In this document: positions 33,362 through 44,079 of the stretch, in pieces
How the letters are laid out: every line of letters starts with the position of its first letter
Numbering within the stretch: the stretch's first letter is position 1
NCBI GenBank assembly: GCA_011317545.1
Contig: WUJK01000003.1
Location: forward strand, 2,356,001-2,420,000
Origin: Coniella vitis
Lineage: Eukaryota > Ascomycota > Sordariomycetes > Diaporthales > Schizoparmaceae
Reading direction: 5' to 3'
DNA: 64,000 nucleotides
Notes under the pieces: generated by a model
The model's input: the letters and a program-made list of their open reading frames with translations, nothing else
Databases searched by the model: none
Told to the model about the DNA's origin: nothing
Position numbers and translations under genes: made by a program

Positions 33362-35592
33362 TAACAAGCTCTGCCATCCTACCTCCTCCGCTCGAGGTAC
33401 TTTACCCCGACCCTCGCCAGGAGCCTTAGTGCAACGCGACTCACCATATCAGGCTTCATTGCTGGTGTCAGAACAGTCACAGCGTCAGCAACACCGCTGC
33501 TGTCTGTGCTACGAGGATGCTGGCTAATAAATGTATGTATGTCCAGGTGGATGGCCGGATTGGACAAGTCGCCTACCAAAATACCTGCTGTAGTATGGAT
33601 GGATGTACATGTGCGGCTGGGCGCGGCGGTCGTCCATCCCCGCCCAAAACTGGTTCTCAGGCGTCGTTTCAGGCATGTACTTCTCATGCATATGTCATAT
33701 GTACCGGTACATGCGCTAAATGCTGATCTGGCGAGCCCTGAGCAGCTACAAAACTCGGGTCTTCCCCACCCTGCCGGCTTTGCTCCCATTTTCTGTCCAG
33801 CGCTACTCTCACACTTCTCCCTGGAGCCTTCCAGATGCCAGTTGGAGGCTTCACCAACGCCATGCTATCATGAGTTCCTGTTAGCAACATAGACCACGAG
33901 CACGGTTTGGCGAGTAGGGCTTGCAATGCAGAAGAACTGACCAAGACACAACTCACAGCGGCCAAGCGTGGTATTTTTCGGTGAATTGAGTTGCCACACA
34001 GCCGATGGAAATGGAAACGACGAAGCGACTTGCTAAATCCGTCTATGGAGGGGTAGCTTGGAAGTCTACCCGTTGATGTCATTACTATTACTACAGCATA
34101 TTGCCTCTGCAAAGCGCCAGTTGCCCTGCTGGTGGCCATCGCGTTGGCGGGACTCGGCGCGTCTTGTCAAAGTTCAGGGCAGCGCGTTCATTCACCAGAG
34201 CTCCTCTACCGCCGTGACGCCAGTTGTGGCGACTTGATGGCTGATCGCAATATGGACCTTTGATATTGTGACGCCTTGTACGCCCAAGTGTGTCTTTATG
34301 GAGTACGCGAGTCCATCGGCTACCTATTGCCAGATTTGCCAGCCTGCCAGCTTTTAGCCATTGTTAAGTGGCCCTTTTGTTTAATGAGAGAGTGCGCTCC
34401 GACGCGGCACGTAACAAAAACAATTGCGCGGGCTGACGGGCAAGCACACAATGTTTATCATAGTGTCAATCACACTGTGCAATCAGCTACACGTGCGTGC
34501 TGTGTGCCCTTCCCAGCTCCCCCTGAAGCCTTGTCGCCGCAGGAGTGCGTGCAGGGTCTTCGTCAGCTATGCGTAATTTAGATGTACTGTGTTACGCTCA
34601 TGTTGCATGACTGATTGCAAGCAAGGGAAAGCGCGCCCGCCTTTCGCCCGCCTTTCACCCGCCTTTTTCTCCTTTTCTCTTTATTTTTTTTTTCCTTTTC
34701 TAACCACGCTATGGACTTCGTATAATTCGGCCGCATCTGGCTATATTTGTTCTGATATGTGCGTCCACTACGACTGGCTATCTTTTATCTCATAATTCAA
34801 GTAGTTGGTCTTTCATCGGGAATTCCCTGAAGACAAGCGGTTACGATATTGCTACGTACTTGGTTCCTTATTGAAAGGAACGCAACCGATCATGCACCCA
34901 CGAGGAACGGGCTGTAACATGCTTGGATGGAGACTTTTTCTGAAGGCAGGCAAGCTGTATGTACCGACCGAGTGACTGCTCTCCCATGTCTTGGAAACAT
35001 GCGTAATGCTTCTCTACTTGCGCGCGCGGATAGTAGATGAAAACAGTTATTTTCGTCAGGTGCACTCGACAGCCTTTGGATAGATAGTATGCCGATGTTG
35101 CGAAACCTACGTACCCAAGAACTACTGTAGCCTCGGTTGGGGATTTCAAGACTGCTCAAGTCCCTTAGCAAGTCCTGCGTGGAAGATAGAGCCAGAAGCC
35201 AAACGAGAGCTGAGAGTTCTTGAAGCCGAGATTCTCCACAATGGTAAGCGGTGCGCATGATAAGCTGAACGGGTCATCGCAGTGCCAACTTCTGCAAAAC
35301 CGCTTTATCGCAGAGTTGTGCACTACCCCTGGCTTTGTATTCGAAAGAGCCACAAGCTGCTTGTCGGCCGGACCTGAAAAACCTCATGACATGTGCGGAT
35401 ACTCGCCGCACCGTCGAGCCCCGTCAACCTGCGCGGCCAGGCCTGGCTTTGCGGATAGAACATTCGAGAAAACCCTTGATACATGAGGGTCCGCTCAATC
35501 GAAGGTAGCGACCCCAAAGCCTGCCCGTCATGGCCAAGTGTGCTGTTGTTTGGAGTGCTGTGGTATGGTACCAGCGCCTTTCGTACAGCAAC

Positions 35593-36490
35593 TCACTCAG
35601 GGTCCAGCACGACGTCTCTCAAGTTCTCATCCGCCACCCAGTCAACACCACTGCCCGCCACAATGCCTGCCGCCGTGGCCTTGATGACGCGCCATCGCTG
35701 CTTGCTCGCGCGTAGACGCTCTTCCAGCGTCTTGATCTCGGCCACCGCGGCAGGGTCATCGTCAGCCGTCAGGCCGCTCCCCTCCACGTCGGCTTCCTTG
35801 GCGAGTTGCAACACCTGCGTGGCGAGGACGCGGTTCTGCTGAACTACACGCTGCGTCTCGCTCTCGACCTGGGTCAGGTCTGCGAGGAGTTTGCTGAGGG
35901 TGGTGGTTTGAGACGCGAGAGACTGGGCTGCTTCGTCGCGGGCACGGATCCAGGGGAGGATATCTCTGGGCTGCTTGTTAGCGATGACATTCTATGCGGG
36001 TTGAATATTCTTGAATAGCATGAGCGGGCGTGGGGGATGGATGGGAGAAGGGAAAAGAGGTGACAGACTCTTCGATAGGAGATGCGTAGGTACTGTTATG
36101 GATGCCCTTGAGGATGGGATTGGCAATTAGAACATTATTGACGACCCGGTTGCGAAGATTGTACAGAGCCATTGCCTCGAGGAGCTGCTCCCGGGCCTGG
36201 CTGATTTCTGCTTCATCCTCTCCGGTGGTTGCTTGATTGGAAGTCTCGTCTAAAGTTGGGTATTGAGAGTTGTGAGCATAGTGACAAAAGGATGAGAAAC
36301 GACAAGACAGGATCGGGTTATGCTACGGACTTGCAAGTTGGACTCTGGCCTTGGCCAGCGCGACCTCCAGTTCCAGTTTTTGTGCCTGGTCGTAGAGGCG
36401 TAATATGTCCTCTTCTTGCTCTGAAAAGGCAGGTTGTTCGTCGGTGAAGGCGTCCTTCTCAGGTGCGTCGTGCATCTGTACGTCAACCAT
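35593..36490 (-). CDS. Kinetochore protein CENP-H (Fta3/Mcm16 family)
   Basis: Three exons (minus): 36490-36331, 36249-36069, 35965-35593; introns 81 and 103 nt. 237 aa. CENP-H is part of the inner-kinetochore CCAN (Ctf19) complex. The protein is mostly coiled coil ('EQEEDILRLYDQAQKLELEVALAKARVQLA', broken by the first intron; 'TTLSKLLADLTQVESETQRV'; 'EIKTLEERLRASKQRW') and ends in the family signature 'RVIKATAAGIVAGSGVDWVA' followed by 'DENLRDVVLD'. Both introns use weak donors (GTCCGT and GTCTGT). I chose them because they alone keep frame and restore 'SPIEEDILPWI', which resembles other fungal CENP-H proteins. The CENP-H assignment rests on the C-terminal motif and the overall coiled-coil layout. 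Confidence 0.75.
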
Positions 36491-37456
36491 GATGATTTGA
36501 GGTACTAAATTCGGACCTGTGCGGTTGTGATGTGATTGGCGAAGCAGGATATGATGCCTTCTAGGTCCTGCTTTGGTGGTGCTGTAGCAGACGCGTCGCG
36601 TACTAAAACGGACGCGCAGCTACTGTAGAGTGCCACTGAAGTGGGCTTTTAAGAGAGCCAGAGCGTACAAGACCCCCTGCAGCTGGTGGCTCTACGCCAG
36701 TATCACACATAGTACGCCTCTATTCTGTGAAGTACCTGCAGCACCACGACCACAGCAACTCAAGCAGAGACTGCGGTTACTTTGATGAGGCTTTGATGTG
36801 AACTTGTGCGCATCTTGGCATTCAATGTTGGTTGCGTATGTATCAAATCCACTGACTCCGCTGCTGCAGTTCACATGTTCTTTTTTGCAGTGGCAATACT
36901 CTGGCTACGATCTTGGTTCATCCTAGTTGGTTGCACTGTCATGTGAGAAGGCATCGATCTCTCGGTTTTCTTGTCCATTTGGTCACTGAGCAGCTTATTG
37001 GATTGTAGTTTGGAAGATAGAGTATACCTCAAGCAAGAAGAGAGAACGAAAAAAAAAAAAGAATCACACGCCTTGACCTCGCTACCATAGTTTAGGCCGA
37101 CTCCAGGCTCGAATGACATTGCCATGCCTTGGTAATCGCTGATACGGATGAGGTAACCTGACCAGGGTCACGAGGGGCTGCTTGCCTGCTTTACCAATGT
37201 TGCTTGTCGTCCGATCTGGACCTGCTCCAGGCCTACCGACTACCTAGGTATGCGAACCGCTGCCGTCTGACTCTGCCTCCCAACCTAACTTCCCCCTCAT
37301 CAACCGTTCGGTCCCTACTTACTGCCCCTACGCCGACCCTCACACAATCCGACCCTCTTGTCCTGGTCCTATCCCCTTTCATCACTGACCTGAGACACCA
37401 GGCTGCAACACCGCCAACGCCAGGACTGCACAGGCGCGAACCGTAGAAGATGGACC
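36491..37456. other. Divergent promoter region CENP-H / ATG11
   Basis: 966 bp, no gene seen. An A12 run lies near 37050-37061, one near copy of the element (CACATAGTA, about 36706) and one TACCTAGGTA palindrome at 37241-37250. Confidence 0.55.
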
Positions 37457-37542
37457 ATGGCCACAACCCCAACCACCCAGGTGCTGATAGCCCACAGCGG
37501 GCAGGCCGTCGAGATCGACACCTCCAACTTCTCGACCGTTGA
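37450..37542 (+). other. Upstream open reading frame overlapping the ATG11 start
   Basis: A 30-codon frame opens at 37450 (AAGATGG, purine at -3 and G at +4), 7 nt before the ATG11 start and out of frame, and stops at 37540-37542 inside ATG11 exon 1. If the transcript begins upstream, scanning ribosomes meet it first, so it could lower ATG11 translation. Confidence 0.5.
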
Positions 37543-40500
37543 AGACTTCAAGGCCGCCGTCTCGCGCCAGAGCTCCATCCCGCCCCAATTCATCATCGCC
37601 CTCAACACCCAGGGCAGACCCGTCAAATTCCAGAGTCTCCCAACAGAGGTACGCAGTCGATACTGTTTGGCATTTGCGCTGCGTCGATGATCTGCGCTTC
37701 CCACTCGCATCCCATTCTGTAACACACAAAATCCCTGACCCATCTTCGCCTTCCAGAATGAGATATGCGTTTACGACATACGAATATCCCAGCCAGCTTC
37801 TCCCAGCGGCGCTCCCCCAGTCAAAGTTGAGGTCGCTGCTCCAGCACCCCATAGTCTTTCTGATCCTCCCAACCGAATACACGACACCAAGTCCCAGCAA
37901 TCATGGCAAGAGCTGTTTAGGAATCGCCAGGCATGGGTTGCGCGGGCCGTCCAAGACTGCGCGCTCATGGCGCAGGCCGCCAAGGACAGATATGAGGAAA
38001 TGGACGTCATGTTGCGCTGCCTCGATGCAGCCGTGGCCAATCTCGAATCTGTAGTCAAAGCCATGGAGCCCAGGTACCAGGATTTGAAGAAATGGGCCGC
38101 ACCGGCGCAGACCGAGTACAGCCTGCTTGTGACAAGGTGGGAGTCGTACCTGGGTTTAGCTCGCAGCATCCCGATATCTGCTGAGATGGCAACTTTTATG
38201 ACGGGCCGAAACATGAGCTCCAAGAACAGACCACCGCGGCAGCCGACTTTAGAAGACCTTTTGGACCTGGACACTGTCAAGAGAACGGGACGCCAGGCTC
38301 CGCAAGCGCTGCGCAAATTCAATCAGCGCATCAGCGACCTGGACAAGATGGCTGCGCGCATGTTTCAAAACTGGCAGGACGTTGCTCAGGACTTTGAGCA
38401 GGTGATTGAGCGCTCTGCCATGTCCCATGAGGGCGAGGCTGCGCAACTGCTAGAAGATATCGAGGCGATTGCGAGAAAAATTGACTCTGATTATCAGACG
38501 ACCCTGGAGCTATCAAACACGACAAACGACATCCGACAAGCCTCGAAGCTCGCTGCGCATCACACGGAGAAGCTGTTACCATTCATCAAGAAGAGAGTGA
38601 GTGAGATGGACGGCATGCTACGGTATGCGACGCAGGCTCGGAATGCCTTAGCGCTCGAGTCCATGGACTTTATGCGGACAATTACAGACACCACATCGCT
38701 CACTGCGTCGGTCAAGTCTCAAATCCTGACTCTCAGCTCAGAGGAGGAACTCGCGACGTTTGACTATCTCCGGCTCATTCAACAGGTGCCATATATGTAC
38801 GCGTCCTTTGCAGTTGAAGCCATGAGACGCCGCGATTGGTATGAGAAGGTCAGAACGGACGCGTCCACTCTAGCCAACGAGATGGCTCTTTTCCAAGACG
38901 AGGAGAGCAAACGGCGAAGAAGATGGACAAAGTCAGTTGAGAATATGTACGGTCCCGAAACGCAGGCTGGGTCAGGCAGCGTCATCGGATTAGAGGTCAA
39001 CCTGCAGGGACAAGAGGACAAGTGGCCAAGTCTAACAAAGAAGGACCTCGCCGACTTTTACGAAGCGTTGCAGAACCAGAAAGCGGAACAGGAAATACTC
39101 AACGACATCGGCAAGCTGATTGTGGACTTGAACAGTCCTACCAAGCAGCAGTCGAAGCGAATGAAGGCTTTCAAGAATGGCAGTATACACGAAGCGTCTC
39201 TTGTAAGGAGCGGGCTGCTTGTTCGGGGCGATGAGGACATGCTACGCTCCATGCAAGAGGAAAAATCACGAGTCGAGAGTAAACTCAAGACGGCAGAGAG
39301 CCGCGTCAGACGCCTGGAAGATCTACTGCACAGACAAAGCTCTGCTTCACGGCCATCGTCACATAACATTTTCCCGCTTGCTGGACAGCAACTTGTCGCC
39401 GGCAGCGCTTCGACCACTTCTGTCCAGGGACACGACCGCCGGCGCTCGTCCGTGGATCTGCCCGATGCTAGCGTCCTCAACCAGAGAATCCAACAACTTG
39501 AGGCGGAGCTGAACGCTGAGAAGGAGAAGTCTGCCGACTTGGGCCGAGATTTGAGCGTCCGCACAGTACAGCATGAGACTGTGCTTGGGCAATTGGAAGA
39601 GATCAATTCTACGAAAAATGATTTACTCCAGAACATGGAAGCCCAGAAGCGAGAATTCATGGCCGAACGCAAATCGTTAGAAGACGACATCAAGCACCTC
39701 AAGGCCCGTATTGAGGACAACGAGGATGAAATGGAGCACTTTGGCGACTCGCGTGAAAATGAGAAGGTGCATTACGATGCCAAGGTGCAAGCCTTGGAGG
39801 AGGAAGTTGCAAAACTTATGAAACAGCAGAGAGATGAGGCGCTCAAATACGAGGGCCAAATCGACTTTCTCAGAAGAGAGTCCAAGCTCCAGCGAGACCA
39901 AGTCGAAACTTTGGAGAAACAAGTTCAGTCTACGCAGGACGAAAACAAGGCGTTGGCGAAGCAGTTGGAGAGTACAACTCACACGGCCGAAGTCCAGCTC
40001 AAAACACTGCATGACTTACACCACCAGCTCGCGCCCAATGAGAAGATCATGGAAGATCTGGAAGACATTGGCGACAGTTTACTGAACAAGTGCGCTGAGC
40101 TGTTGGAAAAAGTCAAAAACTTGGAGGGTGACATATCCATTATGCGAACAGATTTTGACGACGAGCGGGCTGCATTGGACGAACTGCACGCTGAGAAAGC
40201 AAGACTTGACACGGCTTTGGCAAACGAGGAATCGGGTACTCTGCGGCTTCGAGAGGAACTTGACGAAGGGAAGGCGCGCGTTCGAGTGCTCGAGGGTGAG
40301 CTTGAGGAGACGAGGGCTCAGCTGAATGAGCTGCGGACCAGGATTGCCGACGGAGAAACCGGCTCGGAGACTCTCCGCAAGCGGCTCGAGGATGAAGAGA
40401 GGAAGATCACGACAATCACGCAGGATTTGGCCTCCAAACAGTCTCATCTCGGCAGCCTCGAGGAAGAAGTGCGTCTATACAAGGACAAATTCGAAGAGAC

Positions 40501-41806
40501 GCAGGCTAGACTGAGTGTGATCAGCGATGGTTTTACGGTCCGTACAGGACACTTGAAAGATTTGACCCACAAGCTTTACACCCAAAATGACCGCCTCTGC
40601 CGCTTGCTGGAGCGTCTCAACTTCTCCGTCACTCGGAAGGATGGTACCATGGCCATTACAAAGATCCCCCGTGCAGAGCGCTCGACAAGTCTCAATGACT
40701 CTACGATAGATCCAAGCTTGTCCATCAGACGTTCGGGTACTCTCAGCAAGACCCCCGATAGTGGCGATATGGAGCTGCTTCATTGGATGAATGCTTCCGA
40801 CCAAGCGGCAGAGCATGAAAAGTACCAAGCTTTCATGTCGGAACTGGGCGCCTTCGACATAGACGCATTTACAGAGACTGTCTACAAGCGCATCAAGGAC
40901 GTGGAGCACATGGCTCGCAAGTTGCAACGGGAGGCACGCTCCTACCGCGACAAGGCACATGCCCACCAAAAGGAAGCCCACGACAAGATTGCGTTTAAGA
41001 ACTTCAAGGAAGGCGACCTAGCTCTTTTCCTGCCGACTAGAAATCAAATGACGGGTGCATGGGCTGCTTTCAATATTGGGTTCCCCCACTACTTTTTACG
41101 CGAGCAAGAATCGCACCGCCTACGAAACCGCGAGTGGCTGCTCGCGCGCATTAGTCGTGTGCAGGAACGTGTGGTCGACTTGTCCAAGAGCTTGGGTAGC
41201 CAGGCCTTGGGCAATGGCGCCGCAACCAGCGCAAACGCCGAAAACGAATCAGTTGACGAGGAAAACGACAATCCCTTTGACCTGTCTGACGGATTGCGCT
41301 GGTACCTTATTGACGCGCAAGAAGACAAGCCTGGCGCGCCCTCGACCCCGGGACTGGGCAAGACGACCGTTGCGGCCAACAAGGTCGATGCAGTAGCTGA
41401 GAAGAGCCACATTCGCAATGCCGCCTCGGGCAGCAAAGGACTGGGCCTCGTTACTGGCCGTGGACCGCCGACTGCCATTGACGGTGTGAGCAAGACGCTA
41501 TCCAAGAGCTTGGAAAGCCGTCGCTCGAGCACGAGTTCTAAGAGGGCCATGCCGTTTGGTATTGGTGGCAAAGGGTCCGCGTTGGCGAGCGAGGCCAATT
41601 CCCTGCGGGCGGCGGCTGCTGAATCCCCTGATACAGGTAGCGGTGCCGCGAGTGGACAACCCACGACAGCAGCAACGACAGCAGGAAGAGCAGGAGCAAC
41701 GGCAGAGGTCGGCGCACCTGAGCAGCAAGAGCAACAACAGCATGTATCCGGCGTGGACATGTCGCAGAGTAATGAAACGCGTTACCAAGATCTCCTTGGC
41801 CCTTAG
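37457..41806 (+). CDS. ATG11: Autophagy-related protein 11, selective-autophagy scaffold
   Basis: Exons 37457-37648 and 37757-41806 (108-nt intron GTACGC..TTCCAG). 1413 aa. Atg11 binds cargo receptors and recruits Atg1 and Atg9 to build phagophores for pexophagy, mitophagy and related pathways. The N-terminus has the ubiquitin-like start ('QVLIAHSGQAVEIDTSNFST..DFKAAVS') shared with FIP200. Long coiled coils fill the middle (e.g. 'RVESKLKTAESRVRRLEDLL', 'EEVAKLMKQQRDEALKYEGQ', 'LDELHAEKARLDTALANEES'). The conserved C-terminal Atg11 domain follows ('GDLALFLPTRNQMTGAWAAF', 'NIGFPHYFLRE', 'REWLLARISRVQERVVD', 'NPFDLSDGLRWYLIDA'). The last 150 residues are Ala/Gln-rich and variable. The short first exon supplies the ubiquitin-like N-terminus. 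Confidence 0.93.
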
Positions 41807-42476
41807 TCGTAACCTAATGGAGGTTCAGGCAGGCTGGCTTGCCTTTTCAGCACGTGTTTCTCAGAGACAACATAGACGAAGTATAATCAAGATAGCTATG
41901 CAAGGCAAATTGCCAACGGTGCCGATCAATCTCATACGAGGTGGCCATAAGTTGGAAGACGATGGACTCGTGGTTGTGTAAAGTCTAGAATCAGGCGGAC
42001 GAACCTCAGTACGGTGTCCGTATGACAGAGGACGCATGTTTGTATTGAGTATCATGGGCGGTAGCTTGGGTCGGACTGTAAAGTGTAATATATACTAGAA
42101 TTGTTTGACCGTGCTTTGGTTTTGGGTTCATCTTAACATGATTTGACAAGTAAGGGATTGGACTTGGAATCATATTATATTGCTGCGTAAGTACTGCCAT
42201 TCACGGCATAGAGTTTATCCTCGGATCAGAGGCTAATTGGGAATTCGATACCAGGCCCAAGTCCAGACGAAAGCAGTTCTCATACTGATACTCAATATTG
42301 ACCATTTGGTCAACACGATGTACCTCACACATCACAACCACTAACTGCACCGCAAGAAGTCGTCATCATGGGGCATGATCCAACAATGGCTCTAGATTGA
42401 TGCTCCGTCTCCAAATCGACATATACGAAGCACGAAAGCCCTTGGGGCCGCCATGTTCTTTTCTTGTCCAGCCTTT
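41807..42476. other. Convergent 3' intergenic region
   Basis: Between ATG11 and bL9m. AT-rich, no gene seen. Confidence 0.6.
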
Positions 42477-42968
42477 CTATAGAGATACAATCTCAATCTT
42501 TCTCCTAATGGGCTCAATCCTCGACTTGCCCACATGTGCGTTAATTTCCACCTCAAACGATCCAATCTTTTCGATCCTGTCCACGTCATCCGCCAGCCCA
42601 ATGAACTTGATGTCCTCCGGTTGGATGCTGATACGACTGGCCTCGGCGTCAAGCAGCATCTTCTCCTTGAGCATATTGGCAATGTTCTGCAGCGTGACAG
42701 AACCGTGGATCTTGAGCTTCTCCTCAGCCTCCTTGAGCAGTCGTTCGCGCTCCAGCTCCTCTTGCGCCGCAACCTTTGCCGCAGCCGCGGCACGCCGCTC
42801 CTCGGCCTCGGTAGCCTCCCTGGCGGCCTGCTCGGCCTCGCGCTTGCCTTCCTCCGTCTGGCCGCGCAGCATGGCGCGTCGTATCTCGAGAGGTGAGAGC
42901 ATCTTCTTGGCCTCGGAATTGGCCTCGGACTTGGGCTCAGGCTGTGCCTCGATTGTCGGTGTTGCCTG

Positions 42969-43000
<32 letters not shown>

Positions 43001-43719
43001 CTGCTGCTTGGGATGTTGCTGATGGTGCGGCTTCGCCTGGCGCTGGGTTGTGCACGAGGCGGCGCTCAAAGATGAGCGATTGGTCGATTAAGGACTGCAT
43101 GAGCTCCAATGCACGGTTGGGCTGTAGGGTTTCGGATCGTGTCAGTGTATGCTATCTTCAACGTGAAAGTAAAAGCACTGATGAGGGATGAGTTGGTTGA
43201 CTCACAGGAAGCTGATCCAACTCCACAGCGGCCTTGACAGGCTCCCCAGCCGCTGCTTTGCCACCTGCAACGACTTCGACAGCGTCGAGAGCCAGAGTCG
43301 GGTCGTTGCGGTGAATGCCAAAGGTGTAGTCGCGCTCGCCAATGTCGCGCTTGCTCAGGCCCAGCTCGGCGAAGCGGGCAGTTGTCATGTACTCGGCCTT
43401 GCGGTTGGGGAAGAAGTGGTTGCGCATGCGGCCGCGGTCGGTGCGAAAGATGGAGCCTACAGGTGGTGGGCTCGTGTATTAGCATGCTTGCTGGCGCTCG
43501 CGCTCAAAAAGAGACGTCAGCCTTGGACATACCCTCTGGACCAAACTGAGGAACATCCTTGAGTAGGCGCACGACGACGCCCTGGTCCTTGAGTCTGCCC
43601 TCGGTCTTCTTGCCGCGCACCTGCTGGAGGGTGACGGTCGCGGTGCTTGCTTGGACAGAGGTTACCCGTCTGAGGCAGGCGAGACACGTGGGCGGCCTGC
43701 CGACCAAAGGAGAAGCCAT
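42477..43719 (-). CDS. MRPL50: Mitochondrial ribosomal protein bL9m (yeast Mrpl50)
   Basis: Three exons (minus): 43719-43533, 43456-43206, 43121-42477 (introns 76 and 84 nt). 360 aa. A large-subunit mitoribosome protein homologous to bacterial L9. The N-terminus is a typical presequence, basic and without acidic residues at first ('MASPLVGRPPTCLACLRRVT'), then the L9 N-domain: 'VVVRLLKDVPQFGPEGSIFR', 'TDRGRMRNHFFPNRKAEYMT', with the G-x-V/I..VK-x-G..RN-x-x-x-P pattern. A long acidic/alanine-rich insert follows, then the C-terminal domain ('ISIQPEDIKFIGLADDVDRI', 'FEVEINAHVGKSRIEPIRRK'). The insert includes about ten alanines from a (TGC)n microsatellite and a coiled-coil-like E/A/R stretch, making it longer than bacterial L9 (about 150 aa). 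Confidence 0.88.
42969..42998. repeat. (TGC)10 microsatellite coding poly-alanine
   Basis: Ten TGC units on the plus strand; in the bL9m reading frame (minus) they code a run of alanines in the variable insert. Confidence 0.85.
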
Positions 43720-43872
43720 GACTGCTGGGAGGTGGATGTGGTGGATGTTGGGGGGGGTGAGCAACGCGGTTCGCGATGTGTTCCTCCAAGCACGACAAAT
43801 GTACGGGAAGATTTCACGCTGCGAGCTTCGTCGGGGGGATGCTGCAGTAAGGCTTGCCGGGATGTGCATTGA

Positions 43873-43879
43873 CCAATCA
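43873..43879 (+). promoter_or_regulatory. CCAAT box upstream of bL9m
   Basis: CCAATCA, 154 bp upstream of the bL9m start codon. CCAAT boxes bind the Hap2/3/5 (HapB/C/E) complex, a regulator of many mitochondrial genes; orientation is not important for that complex. Confidence 0.4.
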
Positions 43880-43926
43880 AATTGCCTGCCTTGCCTATGC
43901 CGGCCCCACCTTTGACTTTTCTGACT

Positions 43927-43950
43927 TACATAGTACATAGTACATAATAC
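43927..43950. repeat. Dispersed TACATAGTA element, locus 5 (tandem heptads)
   Basis: Two exact, overlapping 9-mers (43927-43935, 43934-43942) form TACATAG, TACATAG, TACATAA, TAC: a clean 7-bp tandem repeat about 210 bp upstream of the bL9m start. Confidence 0.75.
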
Positions 43951-44079
43951 AAGCTGCGATCGATATCAAGGTACTTTCTCTTTTTTCCTCCTTCGAACAT
44001 GTATCAAGATGGGTGGTCTTTAGAAGAAGCTCCCGCATAGATGGGACGGTATCTGCATATCCTTCCTCTAGTCTCATAT

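Larger units (their letters stand above)
30991..35592. other. Gene-poor region, NHP6 leader and beyond
   Basis: 4.6 kb. The first 0.8-1 kb probably carries the NHP6 5' leader (minus strand), with donor CACA/GTGAGT at about 31773 and pyrimidine-rich exon-like sequence. Further on are a (CACG)n microsatellite, a C10-type run near 32190, five exact TACATAGTA-type elements (32224-33361), and overlapping open frames on both strands at 33379-33892 with no family resemblance. A T/C-rich low-complexity run lies at about 34660-34700. No gene can be supported. Confidence 0.5.
43720..44079. other. bL9m promoter region
   Basis: 360 bp upstream of bL9m and downstream of the acetyltransferase gene. Holds a CCAATCA box and a tandem TACATAG repeat. 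Confidence 0.6.
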
